NCBI RefSeq assembly: GCF_040530035.1
Contig: NZ_JBEWCD010000002.1
Location: 1,054,001-1,118,000 of the forward strand
DNA length: 64,000 nucleotides
Direction of reading: 5' to 3'
Source: Roseibium sp. HPY-6
GTDB taxonomy: Bacteria; Pseudomonadota; Alphaproteobacteria; Rhizobiales; Stappiaceae
Position numbers and translations under genes: made by a program. Each line of letters opens with the position of its first letter. Position 1 is the first letter of the stretch. The notes beneath the pieces were generated by a model. It saw nothing but the letters and a program-made list of their open reading frames with translations, ran no database searches and had not been told where the DNA came from. Positions 51,593-61,795 of this stretch are shown here, in pieces.

Positions 51593-52609
51593 ATGCTCTT
51601 TTCTCTGAAGTCCGCGACCGCTGTGTCTGCAGTCGCACTTACTGCCATCTTTGCTACCGAGACGTTCGCCGCCGATCTGGAGTGGAACGTATCGCTATGG
51701 GGCAAGCGGCGGGCGTTTACGGAACATGTCGAGAAGCTTGCCGAAGAAGTTGCGGCAAAAACGGACGGCAAGTTCCAGATCAAGCTGCATTATGGTGGGG
51801 CCCTGTCCAAGTCTCGCGAGAACCTGGACGGCATTTCCTTCGGCGCTTTTGAGATGGCCCAGTTCTGCGCGTCTTATCACGCCGACAAAAATCCGACGCT
51901 GACCGTGCTTGAACTCCCGTTCCTGGGCGTCAACGATCTGGAAACGGAAGTGAAGGTCTCCAAGGCCCTTTATGACCATCCTGCGGTTCAGCAGGATCTC
52001 GGCCGCTGGAATGCAAAGCTGCTGATGCCTTCGCCGATGCCGCAGTACAACTTTGCGGGCAAGGGCGAAGTGCCTGCCTCGGTTGCTGACTTTGACGGTA
52101 TGCGCGTGCGCGCGCTTGGCGGGTTGGGCAAGCTGATGGAAGCTGCCGGTGCCGTGCCGACGTCGGTTACCGCTTCTGAAACCTACCAGGCAATCGATTC
52201 CGGAACGGTTCAGGCAGCAGGCTTCGCGCCACACGCACACCTTTCGTTCAAGGTGGTTGAAGTTGCAGACTGGTGGACCAAGAACCTCAATCCCGGCACA
52301 GTTCACTGCCCGGTCGTCGTCAATGTCGAGGCCTATGAGGCATTGCCGGATGATTTCAAGGCGGCACTTGATGCTTCCGTCGATCCGGCGCTCGATCACT
52401 ACCTCGCAACCTACGCCAAGGTCTACGACAAATGGTGGCCTGAGCTGAAAGAACGCGGCATCGTTGAAGTCGAGTTCAGCGATGAAGAACTGAGCGCCTT
52501 CGCCGAGAAGGCAGGACCGATCCACGATGCCTGGATCGAAGAGCAAACGGCTGCCGGTCTTCCCGCTCAGGAACTGCTCGACATGGTCAAGAAAACAATC
52601 GCCGAATAA
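51593..52609 (+). CDS. dctP: TRAP transporter C4-dicarboxylate binding protein DctP
   Basis: 338 aa. A signal peptide of about 26 residues ends TFAA; the mature part starts LEWNVSLWGKRRAFTEHVEKLAEEVAAKTDGKFQIKLHYGG, typical of DctP-type extracytoplasmic proteins, with the conserved Arg in GMRVRALGG that salt-bridges the carboxylate. GGGAGG precedes the ATG. A stem-loop follows before dctQ. The dctBD context supports C4-dicarboxylates, but the exact acid is not provable. Confidence 0.92.
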   Translation: MLFSLKSATAVSAVALTAIFATETFAADLEWNVSLWGKRRAFTEHVEKLAEEVAAKTDGKFQIKLHYGGALSKSRENLDGISFGAFEMAQFCASYHADKNPTLTVLELPFLGVNDLETEVKVSKALYDHPAVQQDLGRWNAKLLMPSPMPQYNFAGKGEVPASVADFDGMRVRALGGLGKLMEAAGAVPTSVTASETYQAIDSGTVQAAGFAPHAHLSFKVVEVADWWTKNLNPGTVHCPVVVNVEAYEALPDDFKAALDASVDPALDHYLATYAKVYDKWWPELKERGIVEVEFSDEELSAFAEKAGPIHDAWIEEQTAAGLPAQELLDMVKKTIAE

Positions 52610-52636
52610 GCCCGCTCAGCTGGCTTGACCTACTTG

Positions 52637-52668
52637 CTTCCCGGCGTTCCGCCTAGAACGCCGGGAAG
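52637..52668 (+). other. Strong stem-loop between dctP and dctQ
   Basis: CTTCCCGGCGTT and AACGCCGGGAAG form a perfect 12-bp stem with an eight-base loop. No T run follows, so it is more likely an mRNA-stabilising or attenuating structure than a full terminator. Confidence 0.7.
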
Positions 52669-52689
52669 CCCTGCCCGGGGCTGACACCT

Positions 52690-53334
52690 ATGATGACAAT
52701 CGATCCTTCTGGACGTTCCGGCGAGGAGCGACCGACCACCTACATCCGTTTCAGCGGTCTGCTGGCCCATGTCGAAAACGGATTCAATCTCATTGCCGCC
52801 TTCTCCATCCTTGCGCTGATCCTGCTCGCCGTCGCGCAGGTTCTGGGGCGTCTCTTGTTCAATACGCCGATACCGGGCTTCATCGACATAACCGAACAGG
52901 CCATGGCAATTTTCGCCTTTGCCGGTGTTGCCTATTGCCAGCGTGTCGGCGGCCACATCCGGATGGAAATCGTTCTGGGTCAACTCAGGGGCCGCGCGCT
53001 TTATATCTGTGAGATGCTCGGCGTCATCTTAATCGCCTTTACGGTCGCGCTGCTGATCTGGGGATCCTGGTTCCACTTCGACCGCTCCTGGAATATCGGC
53101 GATAGCACCATGGACATTCGTCTGCCCACCTGGCCGTCGAAACTCGTTGTGCCGGTCGCGCTCAGCCTGCTCCTGCTTCGCCTGCTGCTGCAGATTTACG
53201 GTTACGCTCGCCTGGTCGCCAATCCGGCGCACCAGCCGGTCGAGGTTCCCTTGATCGAGCGGGTCGAGGATGTCGCCCAGCATGAAATCGAGGAAGCTTT
53301 TGGGGAAGAGACAGACAAGGAGGCGTCCAAATGA
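52690..53334 (+). CDS. dctQ: TRAP transporter small permease subunit DctQ
   Basis: 214 aa, four membrane segments (about 30-55, 70-95, 112-135, 152-175) and a ~40-residue acidic C-terminal tail. The FNTPIPGFIDITEQAMAIFAFAGVAYCQRVGGHIRME stretch is typical of DctQ. Stop overlaps the dctM ATG by four bases. Confidence 0.93.
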   Translation: MMTIDPSGRSGEERPTTYIRFSGLLAHVENGFNLIAAFSILALILLAVAQVLGRLLFNTPIPGFIDITEQAMAIFAFAGVAYCQRVGGHIRMEIVLGQLRGRALYICEMLGVILIAFTVALLIWGSWFHFDRSWNIGDSTMDIRLPTWPSKLVVPVALSLLLLRLLLQIYGYARLVANPAHQPVEVPLIERVEDVAQHEIEEAFGEETDKEASK

Positions 53335-54701
53335 CACCGTTTGAAGTCGGCCTCCTGATGACCGGTGTGCTTCTGGTCATGGTTATATTCGGCGTGCGGG
53401 TGGCCTTTGCCGCCGCGTTCACCGGCCTGGTGGGGCTCATCATCCACTTTTCGATGAAAATGGGATTCGAACGCGGCTTTTTCGTCGCCCTCAAGATGGC
53501 GGGAACAATCCCGCATTCCAAATCCGTTACCTACGCGCTGTCGGTGCTGCCGACCTTCATTCTGATCGGTTTCCTGGCATTCTATGCCGGGTTCACCAAA
53601 CAGCTGTTCGAAGCCGCAAAACGCTGGCTCGGCTGGCTTCCGGGCGGCATGGCCGTCGGCACGGTGTTTTCAACGGCCGGCTTTGCCGCCGTCTCGGGGG
53701 CATCGGTTGCAACAGCCGCGGTCTTTGCCCGCGTTGCTATTCCCGAAATGCTTTCGGCCGGTTACTCAAAGCGTCTGTCGGCGGCGGTTGTCGCAGCCGG
53801 AGGAACACTTGCCTCACTGATCCCGCCATCGGCAATCCTCGTGATCTACGCGATCCTGGTGGAACAATCCGTCGGGAAGCTGCTGATCGCCGGTTTCCTG
53901 CCGGGGGTCTTTTCCGCGTTCGTCTATGTCGGGATTATCGTGGCGGTTTCTGCCTGGAGAGGTGATGCGCCGGCAGTGAAGGGCTTCACATGGGCAGAGC
54001 GTCTGGAAAGTGTGCCGGGCACATTGCCCATCGTGTTCGTGGTCGGAATTATTTTCTGTTCGTTCTTCTTCGGGCTGGCGACGCCGACCGAAGCCGGATC
54101 TTTAGGGGCCTTCGTGGTTCTTGCGGTCGCGTTCGCAAAGGGCATGAAACTCAAGCAACTGGGGCAAGCGCTGCACGAGACCGCCAAACTTACCGTGATG
54201 ATCTTCACGCTGATCTGGGGTGTTCTGGTCTATGTGCGTTTTCTGGGCTTCGCCGGACTGCCGGATGCGTTCCGGGATTTCATCGTCGCGCTGGAATTTT
54301 CACCCTGGATCGTCATGATCTGCATCCTTCTGGCCTATGCGGTGCTCGGCATGTTTATGGATGCGATCGGCATGCTGATCCTGACATTGCCGGTCGTCTA
54401 TCCGGCGGTCATCGCGCTCAACGGCGGCGAGGATGTCACGGCAGCGGAAAGCGCGTTTGGTATGTCCGGTGAAGCCTGCGCCATCTGGTTCGGGATCCTC
54501 GTGGTCAAGATGGCAGAGCTTTGTCTGATTACACCGCCCATAGGGTTGAACTGCTTCGTTGTCTCAGGCGTGCGGCCGGACATCCCGGTGCAGGAGGTTT
54601 TCCGTGGCTGTGTGCCGTTCTTTGTGGCGGATGTCCTGACCATTGCGGGGCTTTTGGCCTTCCCATCGATCATTACGATCCTGCCGTCCCTGATGGGATA
54701 G
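53331..54701 (+). CDS. dctM: TRAP transporter large permease subunit DctM
   Basis: 456 aa, about twelve membrane segments. AAGGTLASLIPPSAILVIYAILVEQSVGKLLIAGFLPG and LITPPIGLNCFVVSGV are the TRAP large-subunit hairpin motifs. With DctQ it forms the Na+-driven channel fed by DctP. Ends the operon, followed by a strong terminator. Confidence 0.94.
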   Translation: MTPFEVGLLMTGVLLVMVIFGVRVAFAAAFTGLVGLIIHFSMKMGFERGFFVALKMAGTIPHSKSVTYALSVLPTFILIGFLAFYAGFTKQLFEAAKRWLGWLPGGMAVGTVFSTAGFAAVSGASVATAAVFARVAIPEMLSAGYSKRLSAAVVAAGGTLASLIPPSAILVIYAILVEQSVGKLLIAGFLPGVFSAFVYVGIIVAVSAWRGDAPAVKGFTWAERLESVPGTLPIVFVVGIIFCSFFFGLATPTEAGSLGAFVVLAVAFAKGMKLKQLGQALHETAKLTVMIFTLIWGVLVYVRFLGFAGLPDAFRDFIVALEFSPWIVMICILLAYAVLGMFMDAIGMLILTLPVVYPAVIALNGGEDVTAAESAFGMSGEACAIWFGILVVKMAELCLITPPIGLNCFVVSGVRPDIPVQEVFRGCVPFFVADVLTIAGLLAFPSIITILPSLMG

Positions 54702-54740
54702 CGGCGAGCCGCCACTGGGCAAGTTTACAGGAAACGCAAA

Positions 54741-54774
54741 ACGCCGCCGGAGCTTTTTCTCCGGCGGCGTTTTT
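54741..54774 (+). terminator. Strong intrinsic terminator after dctM
   Basis: ACGCCGCCGGAG / CTCCGGCGGCGT 12-bp perfect stem, six-base loop, TTTT. The minus strand also reads TTTT, so it can serve the convergent DUF805 gene as well. Confidence 0.92.
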
Positions 54775-54803
54775 AACGATCAGATCGATGTTAGTCTGTG
54801 ATC

Positions 54804-55391
54804 TCAGTCGAAGACCTGTGCCTGGCTCCGGGCGGTGTCAAACCGGTTCGGGCCCTCGGTGCCGGGAAAGAAGCCGTTCGCGATGAAGATCCAGATGGCA
54901 TAGAAGCTGCCGATGATCGGAACGAACATGATGAGCAGAAAAAGAGCGGACGCGTCCCGATCGTGGCAACGCCTGGCCTCCAGCGACCACTGGCACAAAC
55001 ACAAGGCCAGAAACAGGAACGTCAAGAACCCGCCCTGCACAGTACCGAACGCAAACTGAACGAGTGCAACGTTTGCTTGCTCTTCCGACAGGCCTTGCAT
55101 TTGCGGCCCGGCAGCGAAGACAAACGCGATCACGACCGTGATCAGCAGAACGAAACGGATCAAACCGATCATCCAGTACTCCATTCGGCCGAGGCGGCCC
55201 TGGAAACTGAAGAGCATGCCGAACACGTGTCCCAGCATTTTGCCGATTGAAAAGCTGTCGTCGTTGTCGAAGCTCGGCGCTCCGGCGCCGGCGTAGGCAG
55301 GAATGCCCGCAGCAGCGTAGTTCGTGTTTCTGTCGCCAAATTGGGGTACGGATTGGTGAAGACCGCGTTTTCCGAATTGTTTGCGTTGCAT
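54804..55391 (-). CDS. DUF805 membrane protein with a soluble N-terminal extension
   Basis: 195 aa. About 60 residues of Gly/Ala/Asn-rich soluble sequence precede a DUF805 domain: FSFQGRLGRMEYWMIGLIRF, then three more membrane segments with RCHDRDASALFLLIMFVPIIG and the end GPNRFDT. The family is common in bacteria, function unknown. Convergent with dctM. Confidence 0.9.
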   Translation of the reverse strand: MQRKQFGKRGLHQSVPQFGDRNTNYAAAGIPAYAGAGAPSFDNDDSFSIGKMLGHVFGMLFSFQGRLGRMEYWMIGLIRFVLLITVVIAFVFAAGPQMQGLSEEQANVALVQFAFGTVQGGFLTFLFLALCLCQWSLEARRCHDRDASALFLLIMFVPIIGSFYAIWIFIANGFFPGTEGPNRFDTARSQAQVFD

Positions 55392-55571
55392 ATCTGACTG
55401 CCCCGTCTACAAGCTTTCAACAAATTCAGCCCTGACGTTAGGGGAGACAACTTAAGATAGGGGTAAGGGAACTGGTTAAATCTGTCCTAATTCGAATGTA
55501 GAAAGTCTGGGGCATTATTTATTTGTATATGAATTATCTTGCGTATCAGTGAAATTACGCAAGTAGTCGCA

Positions 55572-57143
55572 TTAGAAAAGATTACCCTGATCTTCTACAG
55601 TTGGCTTTGCCGGATTGGACTTTTTAGGTTTGCTTTTGCGCTGGGGGGGCGCCGCCGCCGAAGTGCTTGTGGCAACCGCGTCAAGTGTGCCATCGGCCAG
55701 TTCAATGGCAAGGGCCGTCCCGGAAGCGACAGCTGCTGCCGATCTCACCGGTTTGCCGGTTTCATCGCGCACAAGAGCATAGCCGCGTGCTAGCACATCT
55801 TTGTAGGACAGGGACTTGAGCAGCTTCTGCAAACCGTCCAGCCTGCTTTTTTCCTGTGTGATCCGTGCGAGAAAGGCACGGTCGAGCCGTTCGGAAAGAC
55901 CGCTCATGCGCTCTTTTCCAAGCGTCGTCTGCTGCATAAGGCGTTGAGGCGTAAGTCGCACAGAGATGGCGCTGTAAGCCTGACGCTTCTGCGAAATGGC
56001 AACGCTGAGCGCACGTTGCTGCCGATCACCAAGTTGGACGAGGTCCTGTCTCGCCTTTGAACTCAGACGTGTCAGCAGCAGCGGCGAAAGGCGCCCCGAA
56101 AGGCTTTGGAAATCACTGCGATGACCTTTTGTGCTGACGATCAGCGCGCGTTCCAGTCCGTTGGCAAGCGTGTCGAATTTCTGCCGTGGCAATGCGAGGA
56201 GATCCTGCGGTGCGGGCAACGCGGCGCTGGCCGCTCTCAATTCCGTCCGTCTGCCGGTCACGAACCGGACAAGTCCGGAATTGAGCCGCCGCGAGCGATC
56301 ATCGACGAAGGCCATCATTTCGGCCTTTACGGGCACGGCGATCTCCGCCGCTCCCGTTGGTGTCGGGGCGCGTACGTCAGCGGCAAGATCGATCAGTGTC
56401 CAGTCGGTTTCGTGGCCAACCGCGGAGATAATCGGGATCCGGCTGTCGGCAGCGGCCCGCACGACCGCTTCGTCGTTAAAGCCCCAAAGATCCTCGATGC
56501 TGCCACCGCCGCGCGCAACGATCACGAGGTCTGGCCGTGGAATATGCCCGCCGGGCTCAAGTGCGTTGAAGCCACGGATACCGTTGGCGACTTCTGCGCC
56601 GGATGTTTCCCCTTGCACGCGCACGGGCCAAACCAGGACATGCAGCGGGAACCTGTCGGCGATACGGTGCAGGATATCCCGAATGACGGCGCCGGTCGGC
56701 GAGGTAACGACACCGATGACGGCCGGCATGGGCGGCAGCGGTTTCTTGCGCTCTTCGGCAAAAAGACCTTCCGCTGCGAGCTTCTTCTTGCGTTCTTCCA
56801 GGAGTGCCATCAAAGCTCCGGCGCCGGCCGGCTCGAGCGCGTCGATGACCATCTGATATTTCGATTGGCCCGGAAAGGTCGTGATCTTGCCCGTGGCAAT
56901 CACTTCCAGGCCTTGCTCCGGCTGGATCTTCAGTTTCGAGGCGACACCGCGCCAGATCACGCCGGACAGAACCGCCCTGTCGTCTTTCAGGTCCAGATAG
57001 ATATGACCCGAGCCGGGTCTGGATATGCGCCCGAGCTCGCCGCGTACCCTCACGTAGCCGAATGTGTCTTCCATCGTGCGCTTGATGGAAAACGAGATCT
57101 CGGAAACGGAGAATTCGGCGACGTTGGACTGTGTCTCGCTCAA
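55572..57143 (-). CDS. xseA: Exodeoxyribonuclease VII large subunit
   Basis: 523 aa from a TTG at 57143 (AGAGGAAT upstream). N-terminal OB fold (~10-110) with [34 protein letters not shown], the catalytic domain (~125-320) with [59 protein letters not shown], then long coiled coil and a Lys/Pro-rich end. With XseB it degrades single-stranded DNA. The C-terminal extension (about 480-523) is basic and low-complexity. Confidence 0.96.
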   Translation of the reverse strand: MSETQSNVAEFSVSEISFSIKRTMEDTFGYVRVRGELGRISRPGSGHIYLDLKDDRAVLSGVIWRGVASKLKIQPEQGLEVIATGKITTFPGQSKYQMVIDALEPAGAGALMALLEERKKKLAAEGLFAEERKKPLPPMPAVIGVVTSPTGAVIRDILHRIADRFPLHVLVWPVRVQGETSGAEVANGIRGFNALEPGGHIPRPDLVIVARGGGSIEDLWGFNDEAVVRAAADSRIPIISAVGHETDWTLIDLAADVRAPTPTGAAEIAVPVKAEMMAFVDDRSRRLNSGLVRFVTGRRTELRAASAALPAPQDLLALPRQKFDTLANGLERALIVSTKGHRSDFQSLSGRLSPLLLTRLSSKARQDLVQLGDRQQRALSVAISQKRQAYSAISVRLTPQRLMQQTTLGKERMSGLSERLDRAFLARITQEKSRLDGLQKLLKSLSYKDVLARGYALVRDETGKPVRSAAAVASGTALAIELADGTLDAVATSTSAAAPPQRKSKPKKSNPAKPTVEDQGNLF

Positions 57144-57193
57144 GCGGGTGATTCCTCTTCTTTATTCGAAAGTGGCCGCTTGCCGGGGTGGGG

Positions 57194-58894
57194 TCAAGAC
57201 GTTGGTGAAGCCTTAGGTGCACTGCCTGGGGATGCTTTCACGTGATCCAGCAGCTCGTCGATCGTGCCGAACACCGCGCTGGATCCAAAGGCATCGATCA
57301 GTTGGCGTCGGCTACGCGATGCCGGGTCGTCGAGCATGTGCGCGAACAGAAGTTCAATGCGTCTCTCTCCGAGATCCGATTGCAGTGCCTTGAGGGTCTC
57401 CAGGGCCGTAAAGTCGATGTCGTCGACACAGGAAAAATCGATGCAGAAGTCTTTCAGATCAGTCGGTCCGGAGGCCGTCAGCCATCTGATTTCGTGCGAA
57501 AGCTGCTCGGCATTCGCGTAATACATACTGTGCGTGAATCGATAGATCATCAGCCCCGGTGCTGCCTGAACCTTCGATTTGAGCGGGCACGCGCGCCAAT
57601 CCCTTGAGGTTTCCTCGGTAAGGAGAACATTTACCGGATGATATCCGTGACGGGTGTGCAGGATCAGCGAGAGGACGATCGCAAGCACGATGCCGGGACC
57701 GACACCGGCAAAGACGACAACAAGGATCGTCGCAAGGCTCACCCAGAATTCAGGTCGTCGCTCTTTATATATCCGGCGCAATCCTTTCAGGTCGATGAGA
57801 TCCAGGCCGATCTTGAAGACGATAGCGGAAAGTGCGGCCTGGGGGAGGTTGGTGAGCAGGCCGGTGAAGAACAGAAGAACAAGCAGAACGACCAACACAG
57901 TGGTCAGCATCGCAAGTTGCGACCGGCCCCCGGCGCTCTCCACCATTTGGCTTTTCGTCGGGCTGCCGTTGACGACAAAAGTTCCGGACAGTCCGGCGCC
58001 GAGATTTCCAAGACCGAGGGCCCGGATATCTGCGCTTTCGTCCAGCTGCTCTTGGTATTTGGCGGCATAGGCACGCGCGGTGGCGGCACTCTGCGCCAGG
58101 ATGACAACCACCATGGCAAGCGCGGTCGGTCCGAGTTGCCAGACAAGCGCCACCGACCAGTCGATTGCCGGCAGTTCAAATTCCGGCAGTCCGCCCGGGA
58201 CATTGCCGACAACGTCAAGACGCGATTTCAGATCGAAGTACCAGCTTGCAAAAATTGCGAGACCGAGCGCAACGATTGGACCGGGGATGGATTTCGCGAT
58301 CAGTCTCAAACCAAAAACCACGACGAGGACGCCCACCGAAACGGCAAGTGCCAACTCATTGAGCGAAGAAACCGCTTGCGGATATTGCGCAAGAGCTTGC
58401 AATCCCGTTCCGTGGGGTAGCTTGATTTCGCCCATTCCCGTCAAGCCGTGCAGGGCGACCTGAATTCCGACGCCGGTCAGGAAACCGGTCAGAACCGTTC
58501 GCGACAGAAAGTCGGCCATGAACCCGATACGCGCGACGCTCGCCGCAAGCAGCAAAAAGCCCACCATCAGCGCTATCAGACCCGCTAGTGCGACGTAGTG
58601 CGTCGACCCTGTCGTGGCCAGCCCGGCAAGGGCTGTCGCCAGTATGGCTGCCGTGGCGGAATCAGCGCCAACAACCAGATGGCGCGATGAACACAAAAGC
58701 GAAAAGAGTGCCATCGGCACCAGCAGGGTATACAGCCCGGTAATGACGGGTGTTCCGGCAATTTTCGTGTATCCCATCACTTCAGGGATAGCGATTGCCG
58801 CCAGCGTCAACCCTGCCAGCACCTCCGGCAGAACGCGGGATCTCTTCAACGGCAGAAGTCCAGCCAAGGCGACGTCGCTCAGTTTCAAACCCAT
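57194..58894 (-). CDS. SulP family anion transporter with STAS domain
   Basis: 566 aa from the ATG at 58894 (AGGTGAG upstream, tight spacing); an ATG at 58948 would add 18 residues. About 12-14 membrane segments with LAAIAIPEVMGYTKIAGTPVITGLYT, and a C-terminal STAS domain (~440-560) with FCIDFSCVDDIDFTALETLKAL. Such transporters move sulfate, bicarbonate or dicarboxylates. Substrate not assignable. Confidence 0.92.
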   Translation of the reverse strand: MGLKLSDVALAGLLPLKRSRVLPEVLAGLTLAAIAIPEVMGYTKIAGTPVITGLYTLLVPMALFSLLCSSRHLVVGADSATAAILATALAGLATTGSTHYVALAGLIALMVGFLLLAASVARIGFMADFLSRTVLTGFLTGVGIQVALHGLTGMGEIKLPHGTGLQALAQYPQAVSSLNELALAVSVGVLVVVFGLRLIAKSIPGPIVALGLAIFASWYFDLKSRLDVVGNVPGGLPEFELPAIDWSVALVWQLGPTALAMVVVILAQSAATARAYAAKYQEQLDESADIRALGLGNLGAGLSGTFVVNGSPTKSQMVESAGGRSQLAMLTTVLVVLLVLLFFTGLLTNLPQAALSAIVFKIGLDLIDLKGLRRIYKERRPEFWVSLATILVVVFAGVGPGIVLAIVLSLILHTRHGYHPVNVLLTEETSRDWRACPLKSKVQAAPGLMIYRFTHSMYYANAEQLSHEIRWLTASGPTDLKDFCIDFSCVDDIDFTALETLKALQSDLGERRIELLFAHMLDDPASRSRRQLIDAFGSSAVFGTIDELLDHVKASPGSAPKASPTS

Positions 58895-59105
58895 CTCACC
58901 TAAATCCCGTGAGTCCAGCGGCTTGGATCCGTTGTTCACTGTCCGCATGCGCCGGCAGAGTAGGGCGTCTGGACGCGCGCCGGTCAAGGTGGTGCAGAAA
59001 AGAATATGCGTTCAATGCGACTCGGATTATCGAATTGTGTGAAGTTTCCGAAAGCCCGCCCGGTGCGCCTTGAAACACACACAATCGAGCGCCTACGGTC
59101 CTCAG

Positions 59106-59864
59106 ATGGGAAAATACGAGTTCAAGATGCAGCGACTATTCTTGCGGCATATTCTCGCCGAAGGTGCACGGATCGAAGCCGATCGGGGCCAGGCGAACTA
59201 CCTCCTAAACGTCCTGCGAATGAAGGACGGGGACTATATTCTCGTTTTCAACGGCAATGACGGTGAATGGCTGGCAAAGATTGCCAGCAGTGGCCGCCGG
59301 GAATGTGCGTTTCAGGTCATGGAATGCACCCGGGAACAGACCGAGCATAATGACCTGATCTATCTCTTTGCACCGCTCAAACATGCCCGCCTGGACTATA
59401 TGGTCCAAAAGGCGGTCGAGATGGGTGTCGGCAGCCTTCAGCCGGTGATGACCCAGCATACGCAGTCGACCCGCATCAATCTGGAGCGCATGGAGGCGAA
59501 TGTTATCGAAGCAGCAGAACAATGCGGCGTTCTTTCAATACCGGAGGTGATCGGGCCTCAGTCTTTGAAAGAGGTGCTCGCGGAGTGGCCGCAAATGCAT
59601 CCGGGCCGGCGATTGCTGTTTTGCGATGAAGCCGAAGGGACCCATAATCCGTTGCTGACGCTGGCACAGATGAAGGAGGCCGGCCCGCAGCCCCTGGCCG
59701 TGATTGTCGGCCCCGAAGGTGGTTTTTCCAACGAGGAAAGACAGGAACTTCGGGACTTGGAGTTTGTTACTGCAATTCCGCTTGGCCCACGCATCTTGAG
59801 AGCGGATACTGCAGCGGTGGCTGCTTTGACGGTCATCCAGGCAACGGTCGGCGATTGGAGATAG
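59106..59864 (+). CDS. rsmE: 16S rRNA (uracil-1498-N3)-methyltransferase RsmE
   Basis: 252 aa from the ATG at 59106; ATGs at 59070 and 59127 are alternatives. N-terminal PUA-like domain with [15 protein letters not shown], then a SPOUT methyltransferase with [13 protein letters not shown] and the knotted C-terminal [19 protein letters not shown]. It methylates U1498 in the decoding centre. The nucleotide cyclase gene starts five bases after its stop. Confidence 0.95.
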   Translation: MGKYEFKMQRLFLRHILAEGARIEADRGQANYLLNVLRMKDGDYILVFNGNDGEWLAKIASSGRRECAFQVMECTREQTEHNDLIYLFAPLKHARLDYMVQKAVEMGVGSLQPVMTQHTQSTRINLERMEANVIEAAEQCGVLSIPEVIGPQSLKEVLAEWPQMHPGRRLLFCDEAEGTHNPLLTLAQMKEAGPQPLAVIVGPEGGFSNEERQELRDLEFVTAIPLGPRILRADTAAVAALTVIQATVGDWR

Positions 59865-59868
59865 TTGG

Positions 59869-61635
59869 ATGGCGCAGGATATCCTCCCGCAAGGGAGCGA
59901 ACCGAAGAAACGCGCCAGCAACCCGCCGAAGCCGCAAGTTCTGACGCCCGAGGCGGATCCGAAACGGCCGCACGGGCCAGGACAGATCCGCCTGCCGGTC
60001 GGGGTTGCGCTCGGTCTCGTGTTTTCACTGCTTCTGGTGATCATCTGCGGCAGCATCATTGCCTATCTCGCTTCCTCTGATCGCCGTATCGCCATGCGAT
60101 TGCTTGACGAACAGTCTCGTGCGGTACTCAAAAGCAACGAAACGGTTCTGCATGGGTTCTTCAAGCGACAGGAACAGCTTTTCCTGTCGTTCGCCGGTCA
60201 TGCGTCGATAATGGACCGGAACCTGACCAGCCAGGATCTGGCATCGTATGATCGTGTCCTTCCAAAGGAAGTGAAGCTCGAACTCCGCCGTGCGGCACCC
60301 AATGGTGAAGCGGGCAATACACTGCCGACAGCCACCTGGTCTCCGTTCGCGTTCAAGGAAGGGTTTTCAACCGCCGTTGCCGCGCTTGAGATCAACCTTG
60401 GAAACGGCCAGCAATTGATTGGTTACTTCCCGCAAACCGTTTTTTCCAGGCTCGTGCGGGATATGGCCTGGGATGACCGGCAACGCAATTTTCTGCTGAA
60501 AAACCGGGACACGGCGATTGCCGTCGATGGCGTGCCCGAAAGCCGTTTCGTGGCCACGCACGCCGACCCTCTGCCGCGGCTCGCCGGGCTTACGGGAACG
60601 CCGCTTCATCTGCTCTGGCAGGAAACGGACACCGGACATGTCATGGGCGGAAGTGTTGAGGGACGTTTGTTTCCCGCAGGCGGACGCATGTATACGGCCA
60701 TATATACCGAAATCAGCGGCGGACCTGCTCAGGGCTGGATCGTGGGGACACTCTATAGAGCGGCTGAATTCGGGGCGGTACTGGACCAGACCTGGGCGGT
60801 ATTGTACGTGGCGCTTGCCGCTCTTGTGTTTGGCGCGATCCTTTCATTTCTGGTGGGCCGGATGCTTGGCAGGCCATTGTCACGTCTCGCGATGTCCGCT
60901 GCAGAACTGCGCAAACTGAACTTCGAAGCTGCCGAACGTCTGCCCCGCTCGCGCCTCGCGGAAATGGACGATGTCAACCAGGCCTTTAACGGGTCCGTCG
61001 GTGCGTTGAATGCCTTTGCCAAATACGTGCCCCGCCAATTGGTGTCGCGCCTGATTGAAGAAGGCATGACGCATTCGCGTAATATTGAGCTGCGCGAGAT
61101 GACGATCGTCTTCACGGATCTGGCAGGGTTCACCGGAAAAGCGTCACATCTGACGGCTGAGGAAACGGCGTCCTATCTCAACGCCTATTTCGAGACGGTA
61201 TCGGATGCGATTGCCGAGAGCGAGGGAACGATCGACAAGTTCCTTGGAGACGGGGTCATGGCCTTTTGGGGGGCTCCATCCGACCAGCCCGACCATGCGG
61301 CCATGGCGATCGCGGCGGTCAGGTCTTTGGCAGAGCGTCTCGAGCGATCCGGCAAGCGCGACATGCGGGTCAGGATCGGCGTCCATACGGGCAAAGTTGT
61401 TGTCGGGGATATCGGCACACCGTCGCGCATGAATTACACCGTTATTGGAGACGCGGTGAATGTTGCCGCCAGATTGCAGGAATACGGCAAGCACATAGAC
61501 CCCGATGCAACGGTCATTGCACTTGCCAGCGCTCAGACCATCGCCCAGATGCCGGAAGGCTTCAGCTGCACGAGCCTTGGCCAGGTGCAGTTGCGCGGCA
61601 GGGAGGAACCACTTGGCGTGTTCAGAATTGCGTGA
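59869..61635 (+). CDS. Class III adenylate/guanylate cyclase with membrane sensor and HAMP
   Basis: 588 aa. Pro/Lys-rich cytoplasmic N-terminal tail, membrane segment ~43-66, extracytoplasmic sensor of ~240 residues, membrane segment ~305-326, HAMP (~327-380), short helical linker, class III cyclase domain (~400-585). Metal-binding Asp residues lie in VFTDLAGFTGKAS and FLGDGVMAFWG; GEDGVMAFWG-type and NYTVIGDAVNVAARLQ segments are intact, with the substrate-specifying Lys in TIDKFLGDG fitting adenylate cyclase. GGAG in TTGGAGATAGTTGG is the ribosome site. Located between rsmE and gshA. Confidence 0.93.
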   Translation: MAQDILPQGSEPKKRASNPPKPQVLTPEADPKRPHGPGQIRLPVGVALGLVFSLLLVIICGSIIAYLASSDRRIAMRLLDEQSRAVLKSNETVLHGFFKRQEQLFLSFAGHASIMDRNLTSQDLASYDRVLPKEVKLELRRAAPNGEAGNTLPTATWSPFAFKEGFSTAVAALEINLGNGQQLIGYFPQTVFSRLVRDMAWDDRQRNFLLKNRDTAIAVDGVPESRFVATHADPLPRLAGLTGTPLHLLWQETDTGHVMGGSVEGRLFPAGGRMYTAIYTEISGGPAQGWIVGTLYRAAEFGAVLDQTWAVLYVALAALVFGAILSFLVGRMLGRPLSRLAMSAAELRKLNFEAAERLPRSRLAEMDDVNQAFNGSVGALNAFAKYVPRQLVSRLIEEGMTHSRNIELREMTIVFTDLAGFTGKASHLTAEETASYLNAYFETVSDAIAESEGTIDKFLGDGVMAFWGAPSDQPDHAAMAIAAVRSLAERLERSGKRDMRVRIGVHTGKVVVGDIGTPSRMNYTVIGDAVNVAARLQEYGKHIDPDATVIALASAQTIAQMPEGFSCTSLGQVQLRGREEPLGVFRIA

Positions 61636-61795
61636 GCGCCCAGCTTAGCGGTTTCCTTGCTTGCATTCTTCTTTGAAGGCTCCTAAATCACGCAGGCTCA
61701 AGAGCGTTTTACTTCAAACGCGCCGGATCAATGTGGTTTTCAGATCGGTCAATACGTCTTTTCTGAAGCCTCGAACAGACATTTAGGACAGTTTC

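Noticed and set aside
56106..57245. 379-codon plus-strand frame
   Set aside because: Antisense shadow of xseA with no recognisable domain.
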